This document shows positions 1 through 14,957 of a stretch of 22,500 nucleotides of DNA, in pieces. A program made the position numbers and the translations under genes. Source of the DNA: Anaeromyces robustus (Eukaryota; Neocallimastigomycota; Neocallimastigomycetes; Neocallimastigales; Neocallimastigaceae); the NCBI GenBank assembly GCA_002104895.1, contig MCFG01000026.1, forward strand, positions 47,501 to 70,000, written 5' to 3'. The notes beneath the pieces are model-generated. The model was given only the letters and a program-made list of their open reading frames with translations. It made no database searches and was not told the DNA's origin. Every line of letters begins with the position of its first letter. The stretch's first letter is position 1.

Positions 1-127
1 CTTTGGTAACATTATCATAATTTCATTTATTATATATACTATCTATTTAATCTAATTAATATTTAATAATTAATAATTGAAATTTTTTTTTTTTTTTCCA
101 CTTATATATTATTTTGTTTACATTTTA

Positions 128-128
<1 letters not shown>

Positions 129-173
<45 letters not shown>
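129..173. repeat. 45-nt poly(A) run
   Basis: An uninterrupted run of about 45 A residues, the longest homopolymer in the window. It sits in gene-free DNA. No element body or target-site duplication is visible on its 5' side, so it is read as simple sequence and not as a retroposon tail. Run length may be inexact in assemblies. Confidence 0.9.
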
Positions 174-175
<2 letters not shown>

Positions 176-253
176 ATGCATTATGAAAATTTGGAAAAAA
201 AAGAAAGATTAATACATACTACTTAAACTTTTCTAGTTTTTATTATTAATATA

Positions 254-256
<3 letters not shown>

Positions 257-338
<82 letters not shown>
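257..338. repeat. (ATT)n trinucleotide microsatellite
   Basis: About 27 copies of ATT/TTA with one interruption (a C at 291). It is the longest trinucleotide array in the left spacer. The same motif recurs through the introns and spacers and, as AAT, inside coding sequence as poly-Asn. Confidence 0.9.
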
Positions 339-340
<2 letters not shown>

Positions 341-1979
341 TTTATTATTACTTAATGATTATGTTAATTATAAAATTAACGTTATTAATTAAAAAATATT
401 TTAATTATTTAAAAATATTAATATTAACTTAATTAGATAATATAACTATGCTATTTGTATCTTTAAATAAATAAAAATAATAAAATATAAAAAAAAAATT
501 TGAAACTCATTATTGAAGAATCAATAAATATAATAAATGAATTTAAATCAATATTTTTAATAAAAAAAATATATTATATATAATATATAAATTGAATTTT
601 TTTTTTCAATTTCAGTAAGATGTTCATCAAAAAAACAAAAAAAAATTGTTTAAAAATTTATTAAAAATAAAATGATTAATGAGAATAATATTTTAAAGTT
701 CTATTTTTAAAAAGAAATAATTTAATAAATTATAAAATGAATATATGGTTTCGATTATTCAAAATATTATAATTATTACTTGAAATAATTATTTTTTCAA
801 TATTTCATATATATTTTAATAAATCATAATATATATAAAATAAAAGTTGTATATAATTATAATAATAAATAAAATATAGAAAATAATAAAAAATTTAAAA
901 AAAAAAAAAAAAAGAAAAAAAAATATAAAAATTTATTTGATTATATTTGAATGAAATCATTAATTAATTCAGATGATAGACATTTTTTTTTTGTTAATGA
1001 AATAATTATATAAATTAATTATATATAATTATTAAAGTTAAAAATATTTAAAAAAAATTATAAATTATATAAATTGTATTATATAACTATTTTATTATAT
1101 ATTCATAATTAAGAAATTTATTTTTTTTATTATTATGTTTTGTATAGTTACTGTATAAAGCTTATATATAATTGTTTTTATCTTTATATTAAAATATATA
1201 TTATATATTATATATTTTTTAAATAAAAAACATTAATAAAAATAATATTAATAATAATAATAATAATAATAAAACAATAATTATTAAATTTATAATAATA
1301 ATAATAATAAAAAGTTTTAATTATAATTAATAAAATATTGACAAAGGTTAACATAATGAATTATATTACTACATTAAAAGTAATTAATATAATTAAATTA
1401 TTTAATTCATCTTACTATATAAATTCTTTTAAAAAAAAAAACTTAAATATATATGCAATTAAATTTCATGTAATATATTATAATACAAAAAATATACAAT
1501 TTAAAAAAAAAAGAGAAATAAACATTTTTAATATATATATATATCATTTTTTTTTTTTTTTTTTTTTTAAAAAAAAATTTTTTTCTATATAATTTATTTT
1601 TTTTTAAAATATTTAATCAATACCAGAGATAGATTCAATTGTATTATAAACATAATTAAAAGTGCTAAAAAGCTCAAAAAAAAAATTTAAATAAAAAAAA
1701 AATTAAAAGTAACTACTTAAGTATTATATGGTAAACTAAATAATATATTAATTTTACATATATTATATAAAATAATAATAATAATGATATTACATCATAG
1801 TAAATTTAAGTATTAATTATAACGATACCAATAAAAAATAAAATAAAATATTACTTCAAAACAATATAAATAATATTAAACATTGAATATATATTTAATA
1901 TATAGACTAAAAAAACAATACATCAGTAAAATATTTATATAAAATACCAAAAAGATATTATAAAAATAATATTGATTTT

Positions 1980-2028
1980 CTTGTAGGAATTAAATATATT
2001 TGAAAAAAAAAATATATTTAATGACAAG
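1980..2028. other. Imperfect hairpin in the left spacer
   Basis: A 12-bp perfect inverted repeat (ATTAAATATATT with AATATATTTAAT) encloses a 10-nt A-rich loop. Outside it a second pairing, CTTGT with ACAAG, extends the stem across a short asymmetric bulge. No gene is adjacent. In DNA this AT-rich some pairing arises by chance; the outer GC-containing pair makes it slightly more than background. Confidence 0.4.
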
Positions 2029-2892
2029 ATACAAAAATTAATGAACAATGAAGATTTTTTACTGATTAATATGAATAAATCAAATTTTATGTAGTAAATA
2101 TATTTTTAAATATGTTACTGTTTAATTCTTTATTTTTTTATATATTTTTAAATTGATATGTATCACCATTTATTAAATTTTAAATATATATATTTATAAA
2201 AAAAAATAATAATGAGAAATTTAAATACATATAAAATTTTAAAAAGTATAATAACACATAATTCATTTTAAATATTATAATTATCAAATGAAATGATCTT
2301 ATTAACGAATTAAATGAATTAATTTAAAAATAATAGCTCAAGAATTTTTTATATGACATAAGAATAAAAAATTTTAAATATAATAAAGATAATTTCAATA
2401 AAGATAATTTATCACCATAGGATAAATTATATTAATAATTAAAGTTCAATCCATTTAATTAATTTATAATTAAAGTTTACCAAATAAATATAAATAATTT
2501 TATATCTATAAAAAAAAAATGAAACTGTTAAAAAAAACACAAATCTATTTTTATAATTAAAATACGTATATATGTACTAATCTTTTATTTTTATGACTAC
2601 TAATAAATGAATATGATGTACTAACAAAACTATTTTTTTTTGTTAATATTCTCTTTTAAATAATTAGATATATTTTTTTAGGATGAACATCTAGTAATTA
2701 ACAAAAACTATTAAAAAAAAAAAAAAAAAAGAAAAATAAAATAAAAAAAATATATATATTTATATAGTATATAAATATAATATATAAATATATACCAATA
2801 AAGAAAATATCATATCAAATAATAAAAATAAATATATATTATTATAATTATTATTATAATATTAATTATTTTAATAAGAATATATCATAAAA

Positions 2893-6519
<3,627 letters not shown>

Positions 6520-7047
6520 ATATCATTACTAAAAAAAATTAAAAAAAAAAAAAAAATAAAACAAAGAATACCATAAATATGATATATTTATAAAATGCAT
6601 TTATTATTATATCATATTAAAAAAAAAAAAAAAAAAATTAATAAATTGTAGAAAAAATATATACCAATTAAAAAAAAACATTTTATTTTTGTTAATTATC
6701 AATATATTATATTATTAAAATGAGAAAAAAAAAACATTCTATTGGAATATAAATAATATTAAAAAATGAAAATATATATTATTAAATATTATTATTATTT
6801 AAATTAATTTTATTTATTTAATTATATATATATATAAATATATATTTTTTTATTTATTTAATATTTATTTATTTATTTATTTACTTATTTATTTATTAAT
6901 AAAAATTTATTTAAATGAATAATATTTTTATTATATTATTAATTAAAAATTATAAAATATATTATATTATTAATATTAAAATATTATATATATTAATACT
7001 AAAAAAAAAAAATAATATAATTAATTCATTATATATATATATAAAAG
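6520..7047. other. Spacer between kinase stop and phosphodiesterase frame
   Basis: This 528-bp stretch is AT-rich, with poly(A), TTTA and TA repeats and no clear gene. It holds only two GT dinucleotides on the plus strand (6648 and 6691), so it offers almost no splice donors. The only in-phase local exon would be ATG 6595 to donor 6691. It reads through poly-Lys and looks like non-coding sequence. The spacer must hold the kinase 3' end and, if the next gene is independent, its promoter. Confidence 0.6.
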
Positions 7048-7230
7048 ATTTTCCAAAATGATTATGATAATAATAAAAATGAAAATAAAAAGAGTAATAA
7101 TCAATCTTATGTTTCTAATGCCAATGAAAATCAAACTATTTTAAAAGATACTTCAAAAACCAAAGATTCTCAAGAATCCAATCAAAATCAAGAACATCAT
7201 GTTGAAGAAGAAAAAACATTAAATCAAATT
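7048..7230 (+). other. Probable coding extension at the 5' side of the phosphodiesterase
   Basis: This stretch is open in the frame of the downstream gene for 61 codons but contains no ATG in that frame. It begins right after a possible acceptor (AAAAG at 7043-7047, following an in-frame stop at 7042-7044). It encodes a hydrophilic Asn/Gln/Lys/Glu-rich segment starting IFQNDYDN and ending VEEEKTLNQI. Such a long open run is unlikely by chance at this AT content, and the composition resembles coding sequence. It may be an exon whose start lies further upstream, or a translated-looking leader. Confidence 0.5.
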
Positions 7231-7641
7231 ATGGCTAGTATTCCACCAGTTTCTCCATATTTTATTAATGGTAAAAAAAGTATTAGAATTTTATCCTTTA
7301 ATATCTTTTTAAGACCACCAGGTATTAAAAATCATGATTCTGATCACAAAGCCATGCGTTTAGCTTATTTCTGTGAAAGAGTAATTCATTCTTATGATAT
7401 TATCTGTTTACAAGAATTCTTTGCATATGGTACTTCTAGACAGACAAAATTCTTACAATATGCTAAAAATGCTGGTTTTGAATATTCTCTAACCCTTACA
7501 TCTAAAAATATCATAAATACATCTATCGATAGTGGTCTCGTAATTATAAGTAGATATCCAATTATTAAAAGTGATAGACTTACTTTTAAACGTGGTATTA
7601 AAACTGATAGGTAAAAATAATAATAATAATAAATAATAATA

Positions 7642-7681
<40 letters not shown>

Positions 7682-8789
7682 TATATATATATTTTTTTTC
7701 CTTAAATATAATTTATTTAATAATAATTAATATTATTTTCTTATCTAATAATTATTATATTTACAGATTCTATTCTAAAGGTGCTTTATATGCTAAAATT
7801 CTTTGTTCACCTAATAGAGAACTTAATGTATTTAATACACATCTTCAATCAGGTATTAGTTCTAACAATACCGATGGAGTTAATTTATCTGATGCCTTAG
7901 TTGTTACTAGATGTAAACAATTAATGGCATTAAAATCATTTATTGATTCATGTACAGCAGATAGTACAGGACCTATATTATTAGCAGGAGATATGAATGT
8001 TAATAGTCGTCGTACATTCAAAAATGGAAATGATAGTGAAGAATATGTTTTAATGAAAAAAATTTTAGCAGGTGAATGGGTAGCTGTTATAAATCATCAT
8101 GATACCACCACTGTATCAACAGCTAGTAAAAGTCAAAATGGTACAGGTATGAATACTGTTAGTAAAGTTATTGGAGGAAATAAGAAATTTACTGAAACTG
8201 TACCAAGATATAAAATTACAGATTTAGTATATGAATCTTATGGTAAACATCCAATTACTAAAGGAGATGTTGAATCCTTTGATACAATGAAACCAACAGA
8301 AACCATATTAACATCGACTAGTTCTTTATGGACATGTCTTTCAGTAGATTATTTATTCTGGATGGAACATAAAGATTCATCAAATCAAAATCCAAATAAT
8401 AATTATAAAGCAAATCCAAATACAGTTGACGAAAAAGATGAAAAAGAAAAAATATCCGTAGTTATTGATAAAACTCAAGTTAATAAATTCTTAACACCTT
8501 CAAGAGAATATACACAACTTTCAGGTAAATATAATATATTTTAATAATTATAATTAAAAAAAAAATTTTTTTTATCTTTAAAATTTAATAATTATTTAAA
8601 AACTAACCAATGCATTTTTATTTTTATTTTTTATTTTTTATTTTTTATTTTTTATTTTTTATTTTTATTTAATTTATTTAATTATTAATCAATTAATTTA
8701 TTTATTCGTTTTTATTTATTTATTCATTTATTTATTGAAAATAACAATTAGACCACTACGGATTATCATCTATTATTAATGTCAACTAA
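7231..8789 (+). CDS. Neutral sphingomyelinase-like EEP-superfamily phosphodiesterase
   Basis: Exons 7231-7610, 7767-8524 and 8752-8789 join in phase (AG|A, then G|AC) to give 391 aa from the first in-frame ATG. This is an endonuclease/exonuclease/phosphatase-fold enzyme whose motifs fit the Mg2+-dependent neutral sphingomyelinases, which split sphingomyelin or related inositol-phosphosphingolipids to ceramide and a phospho-headgroup. Motifs in order: LSFNIF (N24), LQEFF (E62, metal ligand), FNTHLQ (H152), AGDMNVN (D202, N204) and SDHYG (H381, catalytic base). I see no signal peptide and no C-terminal transmembrane pair like that of yeast Isc1, so the protein may be soluble. An Asn/Lys/Glu-rich insert lies between VDYLFW and the last motif. 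The catalytic SDH motif spans the final 38-nt exon; without splicing the frame stops at 8544 and lacks it. Substrate is inferred; another EEP phosphodiesterase is possible. The N terminus may extend upstream to 7048. Confidence 0.82.
7616..7680. repeat. (AAT)n array in intron 1 of the phosphodiesterase gene
   Basis: AAT/AAATAAT repeats fill the first half of the 156-nt intron (7611-7766) immediately after the GTAAAA donor. The intron ends in TTACAG, the only CAG acceptor found in the window. Confidence 0.85.
8623..8670. repeat. (ATTTTTT)n heptanucleotide array in intron 2 of the phosphodiesterase gene
   Basis: About six to seven copies of a 6-7 nt T-rich unit occupy the middle of intron 2 (8525-8751). 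They are followed by TTTA repeats up to the TAG acceptor at 8749-8751. Confidence 0.8.
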
Positions 8790-8847
8790 TAAAATTTATT
8801 TATTTTTTTTTTTTTATTCAGCTTTTAGTAAAAATAAAAAAAAAATA

Positions 8848-8880
<33 letters not shown>

Positions 8881-9644
8881 GAAAACTATCATATTAATTT
8901 AATTTATATATATATTAATTTAGCAATATTATTAAATATTATATATAAAAAAAAATTATAATATTGAATAATTTGATTTTGAAAATATTTTGAAGAAATG
9001 TTTTTTTTTTTTTTATTTATTATATTTATTTATTTATTTTTTTCTTAATTTATTATTAATATATTGAATATACTTATTATTTTTTAAAAAAAAAAATAAT
9101 AAGAAAAAATTGAAAAAAAAAAAAGGAATTGAAAAGTAAAAAGAAAAAAGAAAATGAAAAAAAAAAAAAATGAAGTTTTGTTAAATTATTTAGAATATAT
9201 GTTAATAATTTAGAAAAATATTTTATTAATAATTAATTAAGAAAAAAGAAAAAAAAATTTAAAAAAAGAAGGGAAAAAAAAAAAGGTTTTTTTTTTTTCC
9301 TCAATATTTAATTAAGTTAAGAGAAAAGAAAAAAAAAATTATATATATATATAATATAATATAATACTATCCATTTTATTATTCATTTAAATTATTTTTG
9401 TTGATAAAAAAAAATTATATATATTAAATACTAAATTTATTTGATATTAAATAAATAAAAAAAAAAGTATTATTAACTAACAACAAAAGTTAAAAACACA
9501 TAAAAAAAAAAACTTTTAGAATTCAACATTTTTAATTATTTATTATTTTTATAATTCTCTATTTTATTTATTATTTATATTATAATTCTTTTTTTTTTTT
9601 TAATAACTTTGTAATAATTATTTATTGGTTTAATAAATTATTAC

Positions 9645-9679
<35 letters not shown>

Positions 9680-9829
9680 TATTATTATTATATTATTATT
9701 ATTATTATATTATTATATAATACTTTTATTATTATTAAAAGTAGAAAAAGAAAAAAAAATAGCATGATAGAATAGTATTGAATCAAATAATATTTTTTTT
9801 TAATATTTATAATATGAGTTTAAAAATAA
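8790..9829. other. Convergent intergenic spacer
   Basis: About 1 kb lies between the stop codons of the plus-strand phosphodiesterase and the minus-strand DPH6 gene. It should contain both 3' UTRs and polyadenylation regions. The content is poly(A), poly(T), a purine-rich A/G block (about 9090-9290) and an (ATT)n array (about 9648-9716). No open frame or conserved motif is seen on either strand. Confidence 0.7.
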
Positions 9830-12172
9830 TTAATTAAAGCCATAAAAATGTAAACTTAATAAAGTATTATTTGGTAAAGAAACTACTGGAATAAGACTAA
9901 TAGAAGTATTTAAACTTTTATCACTTCCGTAATAATGAATATCATTACATTTATCATTAATAACTTGAAAACATAATAAATATAAATATTTTTATATATA
10001 TAAGATAATTCATAAAAGTAAATATAAATATTTAAATATAATATTTTTTAAAATTATATAATTAATATCCATATTTTTTAATATAATATAAGTATAATAT
10101 TTATAATAAAAATATAATATATATATCATCTTTATTGTTTATAAAATTATAATAATATAATATAATTACAATTATAATTATAAATAAATAAATAAAAATA
10201 TATATATATATATACCTTTATGTATTATAGATTTTGGAGTTGAATCTAAATAAAATACTTGTAATTGAATACCATTATCTTTCATACTTAATGATTGTAT
10301 ACTCTTTGACAAACCATTAAACAAAGCATCAGAAGATTTTTCTAAAACATTTTTATCATAAACTTCTTCACAATCTTTTTTTTATAATATAAAGTAAAGT
10401 TTTAAATAAAAACATAAAAGAAAAGTTTAAAATAAAATATATATATGAAAAAATGAATAAATAAAATGAAAAAAAGTAATAATAATATTAATAAATTATT
10501 CAAGTTAGATAAAAAAAAATTTTTAATAAATACCTTTATATTGAACACTAGAAACAAAATGGAATGCTGTAGTTTTTCTAATAGCATGAGTTTCAACAAT
10601 GAATTTTTCATCAATAGTTTCAGTACATTTATATTCAAGACATTCTCTTTTAGTATCATCTTTAATATTATCATTATTATCAGCAATATCTTCTAATTCT
10701 AATTCTAAAGCTAATTCTTCTTCATCACTGTAAGTTACTAAATTATTATTTTTATTATAAAGTATTAATTGCCATTCAATTTTGGCATTTTTAGGTAAAG
10801 TTGGAATACAAACAAAATTAACTGGAACAGAAGATTTCTATATTATATATTATTATTTTATATAAAAAATTATTTTATATTTTTTAAATTTATATTTATA
10901 TATATATTAAATAATAAGTTTAAAAAAAAAAGGTAATTATTAAAATTTAATTATTTTATATATATATATATATTTCAATATTAGATTATATAAATAAATA
11001 TAATTTAATATAATTTAATTTAAATATACCATGAAATTTTTCCATTCTTCTTGGGCATAAAGGAAATAACTTGGATCAGTAACAAAACAAGTACAATGAA
11101 CACTATCATTTCTCATTTGGAATGGTAATACACTAATAATATTTTCTAAACTATGTAAAGACATTTTTGTTTCACTAGCAAGAGATTGTTCTTCTGTATC
11201 ACATATTGGTAATTCTGATTTACATGGAATAAGACCAATTTGTCCAGCTATAAAACCACTTCCATTAACAACAACAGATTGACTATATGGACCAATATTT
11301 GCTGGGCTATTTTAATATAATATAATTATATTATATTATACATATATATATATATTTAAAAAAAAAAGTAGAATTATATTATAATTTATTATTAAAAAGC
11401 AAAAAACAAAAAAAAAAAAAAATAATATAAAAATTTAAAAATATAAAAATATAAAAATATAAAAATATAAATTTAAATATTTACGCCCAATAGGATATAC
11501 TTTGAACATGCATGCATTGTTTTTTATCAGTAGGGGTATTACTACATACACAATCAATAGAAATATTCTTGTTTTCTGAAAGATTAACAGAAACACATAC
11601 TCTAAATATTATATTTTTTACATAAATAATTAAATTATATATATATTAATCATATAATTGAATATATTTTATGAATAAATACAATAAAGTAAATAAATAA
11701 ATAAATAAATAAATAAATATAATAAAGTAAATAAATAAATAAATAAATAAATATAATAAAGTAAATAAATAAATAAATAAATAAATAAATATAATAAAGT
11801 AAATAAATAAATAAATATATAAATATATAATATATAAATATATAAATATATATATAGTTTACCTTGGAGGAGGATTAATTGAGAAATATTGTTTATATAT
11901 ATTATTAACATTTCCAAATTCACTCATATTCTTAATATAAACAGTCATTAAAATAACATTAGACCAATCATAATTATGATTCTTTAAAGTTTCTTTATTG
12001 TTATTATTATTGTTATTATTGTGATTGTTATTATAATTATTAAAATATATAAATAATATGATAGTATGTATAAAGATAAAGATATAGATATAGATATTAA
12101 TATTAAAATAATTTATTATTTAATAATACTACTATGTTAATTATAACAACAAAATATTTATATATAAATTAC

Positions 12173-12205
<33 letters not shown>

Positions 12206-14486
12206 AGAAAAAAATTTACCATCAATAATTTCCATAACTTCTTTAGTTTCATCTTGAATATTATCATAATTTTTAGAAGCAGTTACACCTGATAATACAA
12301 GATAAGGTTCTTTATTATAAATAGACATCATATTATTATTATATGAATTTTCATTTATTTCATTTGAATTAAATTTTATGAATTTATTGTTTGATTTAGA
12401 TAAAACAGGTGGAATAATTTCTAAATGTTTAAAATTAGAATTATCTAATAAAAGTTCACGAATTTCTTCTGTTAATCCTGGTTTTTCATTTTTATCTTCT
12501 AAATGAACCTTTTTAAATCTTAAATTACATACTGGTGCAAAAGCTTCACCATATTTATTAACTTCATAATCATCACTAATTTAAAAAAAAAAATAAAAAA
12601 AGAAAAAATATAAGTGTATAAATATATGTATATATATGTATATATGTATATATGTATATATATTAAAAAATTTAATATTAAAATATATTAATAAAATTAT
12701 ATATAATATTCTTATATTATAAAAGTAAAAATAAAAAATAATAAAAAAAAAAAAAAAAAAATTTTTTTCTTTTTTTCTTTTTATGATTATTACACAACAA
12801 TTCTTTTTGAAAAAAGTGGACAATCAATAGTAAAAGTTTCATATTCACCACCTTCACCACAAACATTATTACCGTATTTATTTAACTATATAGTTATATA
12901 ATCATAATTATAATTATAATATAATATATATTTAATTATATTTAATAATAGTATATATATATATATATTTATATAAAATAAAATATACATACAAGTTCCA
13001 TAAAATAGTCATACATTTCTCCAAGAGTTTTATTTAAATGACTAGCATCGAGACCTTAAATAATAATATCAGTATAATTAATAATAGTAATAATAATGTC
13101 AATTAATATAATTAATAATTATATTATTATTATTATTTTAATATATTATATTATAAACTTATTAATATAAAGAATATAATATATATATTATTTATATTAT
13201 ATTATATAAACTTGTATTTATTTACCAATTGCAGCAACTTTAACTAAAACAGCTGTTAAATGACTATCAATCATATCTCTTAAAATTTTTGGTTGTTCAA
13301 TTCTCCATAAATAAGCAAATGCAGTAAGATTTAAACGATTGCAACTTTATATAACAAAATTTTTAGATATACAAATAATACAAATATATAAATATATAAA
13401 TATATAATTATTTATATATATAATATATATTGATAATATAAAAACCTACATATTTTCAACTCTAACACGTTGGAAATTCGAAAGAATAGCACCAACAGAA
13501 ACACCTTCAATTTCAGGATGTTCAGTCTTTTTTTTTTTTTTTTTAATAAAATAAAATAATATATATATATACATATATATATAATATTTTTATTTGAATT
13601 TCATTAAATGAAAAATAAATATAAATATAAATTTTGTTTTTTTTTTTCATAATTTTAAATATTTTTTTTTTTAAAAAAAAAAAAAATCAGATTTCAAAAT
13701 TTGAATTTCATTTTGAAATTTAAAAATTAATTTTAATTATAAGTGAATATTTAACTTTTGATTTATTTTTTTTTATATTTTCAAAATTTATATATTTATA
13801 TTAAATATATTTTTTATTTTTTCATTTATTTATTTATTTAATTATTATTATTATTATTATTATTTTCAATACCTTAATTTTTAATAATAAATTATATAAA
13901 TCTTCGACTTCATCATTTTTAGTTGGAACATAGTCAAGACCACTAACGATACAATCACCTACAATATCATTTTGATATAATGGAACACCCATACATTCTG
14001 AAATATATTTAATACCATCATAACCAACAGTTTGATACATATAACTATCAAGTTCATCTTATTATTGTTATTATTATTATTGTTATTATTATAATATATA
14101 TATGATTTTAAAATGTTAAAAAATTATCACAAATATTATTTATTTTTTTTATTTTACTTTTCTTTTTTTTTTTTTTTTTATAAATTATTTCAGTGTATTA
14201 TATAAAGAATAAAAATAAAAAAATTTCTTTTTTTTTTTATAAATATACATTTATGACTTGATTCTGAAGGTTTTAAATTAGCTAATGCAACAATTTCATG
14301 ACCATTAGCGATGCAATGCATCATATTAAAACAACTATCTTTTCCTCCACTAAAAATAAAAAATATAAAAAAATTAATAATAATAATAATAATAATATAT
14401 TATTTTATTATTAATATTATAAGAATATTAAGACATTAAAATATAAATTATTATTAGTAATACCTTAGTAATGCTACTAATTTCAT
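9830..14486 (-). CDS. DPH6: Diphthine--ammonia ligase (Dph6) with C-terminal RidA-like domains
   Basis: Dph6 uses ATP and ammonium to amidate diphthine on elongation factor eEF2, the last step of diphthamide synthesis, in the cytosol. Fourteen exons join with every phase matching: 14464-14486, 14249-14349, 13873-14057, 13450-13526, 13226-13344, 12993-13054, 12794-12885, 12220-12575, 11863-11992, 11485-11601, 11030-11306, 10534-10837, 10216-10374, 9830-9963. The product is 711 aa, against about 685 in yeast. It opens MKLVALLSGGKDS, a PP-loop ATP-pyrophosphatase motif (S8-S13), then ELDSYMYQTVG (43-53) and VCGEGGEYET (about 197-206), both Dph6 hallmarks. Two RidA/YjgF-like regions follow: one about residues 308-400, and a stronger one from about 418 (YWAPANIGPYSQ, GFIAGQIGLIP). 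This is the yeast YLR143W architecture. An acidic Leu/Glu-rich insert lies near 550. The ATG is fixed by the conserved N terminus; the first exon is only 23 nt. Confidence 0.95.
11682..11820. repeat. AATAAAGT(AAAT)n minisatellite in DPH6 intron 9
   Basis: Four tandem copies of a higher-order unit: AATAAAGT followed by a variable number (about 4-7) of AAAT, each ending in ATAT. The array fills much of the 261-nt intron (11602-11862). The nested pattern, a spacer phrase separating tetranucleotide runs, implies unit-level duplication and not just tetranucleotide slippage. Confidence 0.85.
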
Positions 14487-14957
14487 TTTCTTTTTTTAAT
14501 TTCAATTTCAATTTTCAAAATTTTATTTTTTTTTTTTATTTTTTTTTTATTTTTTTTATTTTAATTTTTTAAGCAATGAAATTTAAGCAATTATTTAAAA
14601 TAAAAAAAAAATAAATTAAATTAAAAAAAATTTTTTATCTATCAAAAAAAAAATTTTGTGGCTTTTTAATTATTCAAGCCACATCAAATACTTTAATTTT
14701 TTAAATTTTTTTTTTTAAATTTTAATTTATATTTTTTTTTATATTTTTAAAATGTTTTTTTTAATAATTAAATAATTAATTAATATTTAAATAATAAAAA
14801 TTTTTTAGATAAGAATTTTTTATATTAAAAAAAAAAAAAATCAAAAAAAAACTTTTAAAAAACTTGATAACAAATTTTTTTGATAATATTTAAATAAAAA
14901 AGAAAAAAAACTTTTTTTTTTTAATTTTTTTATTTTTTATCTTCTTTTTAATTTTCT
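14487..14957. promoter_or_regulatory. DPH6 upstream region / 3' flank of the small gene
   Basis: This 471-bp interval must hold the DPH6 promoter and 5' leader and the 3' UTR of the small gene, both on the minus strand. It is nearly all A/T runs. The one distinctive element is the GC-containing inverted repeat at 14657-14683. No core promoter motif can be assigned with confidence. Confidence 0.45.
14657..14683. promoter_or_regulatory. 8-bp inverted repeat TGTGGCTT...AAGCCACA
   Basis: TGTGGCTT (14657-14664) and AAGCCACA (14676-14683) form a perfect 8-bp inverted repeat with an 11-nt spacer, about 170-200 bp upstream of the DPH6 start codon. Four of eight positions are G/C in surroundings with almost none. 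It could be a dimeric transcription-factor site or an RNA stem in a leader or 3' UTR. Confidence 0.45.

Larger units (their letters stand above)
1..2892. other. Gene-free AT-rich spacer upstream of the kinase gene
   Basis: No supportable coding region lies in this 2.9 kb. The only sizeable open frame (1338-1592) translates to low-complexity Ile/Asn/Lys/Phe and ends in a poly-Phe run made by a T-tract, so it is not a gene. The stretch holds poly(A), (ATT)n, (AAT)n and TA-rich blocks. The last few hundred bases before 2893 are presumably the promoter and 5' leader of the kinase gene. TATA-like strings near 2750-2800 cannot be told apart from background TA repeats, so no promoter is called. Confidence 0.75.

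Noticed and set aside
129-173. Retroposon poly(A) tail
   Set aside because: No element body, promoter box or flanking duplication; homopolymer runs are common in these spacers.
1338-1592. 84-codon open frame in the left spacer
   Set aside because: Low-complexity Ile/Asn/Lys/Phe with poly-Lys and poly-Phe from homopolymer tracts; no domain, no splice context.
6595-6690. Candidate first exon of the phosphodiesterase (ATG to donor GTTAAT, in phase)
   Set aside because: Translation begins MHLLLYHIKKKKKK and composition equals that of the surrounding non-coding DNA; kept only as an alternative in the fusion finding.
10466-10696. Plus-strand 76-codon frame
   Set aside because: Antisense to DPH6 exon 12 and its flanking intron, whose spliced product matches the family.
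11682-11820. CRISPR-like repeat array
   Set aside because: A nested A/T minisatellite inside an intron of a eukaryotic gene, with no unique spacers.
11669-11923. Minus-strand frame of Leu/Tyr/Ile repeats
   Set aside because: Reads through the AAAT minisatellite in DPH6 intron 9; not a membrane protein.
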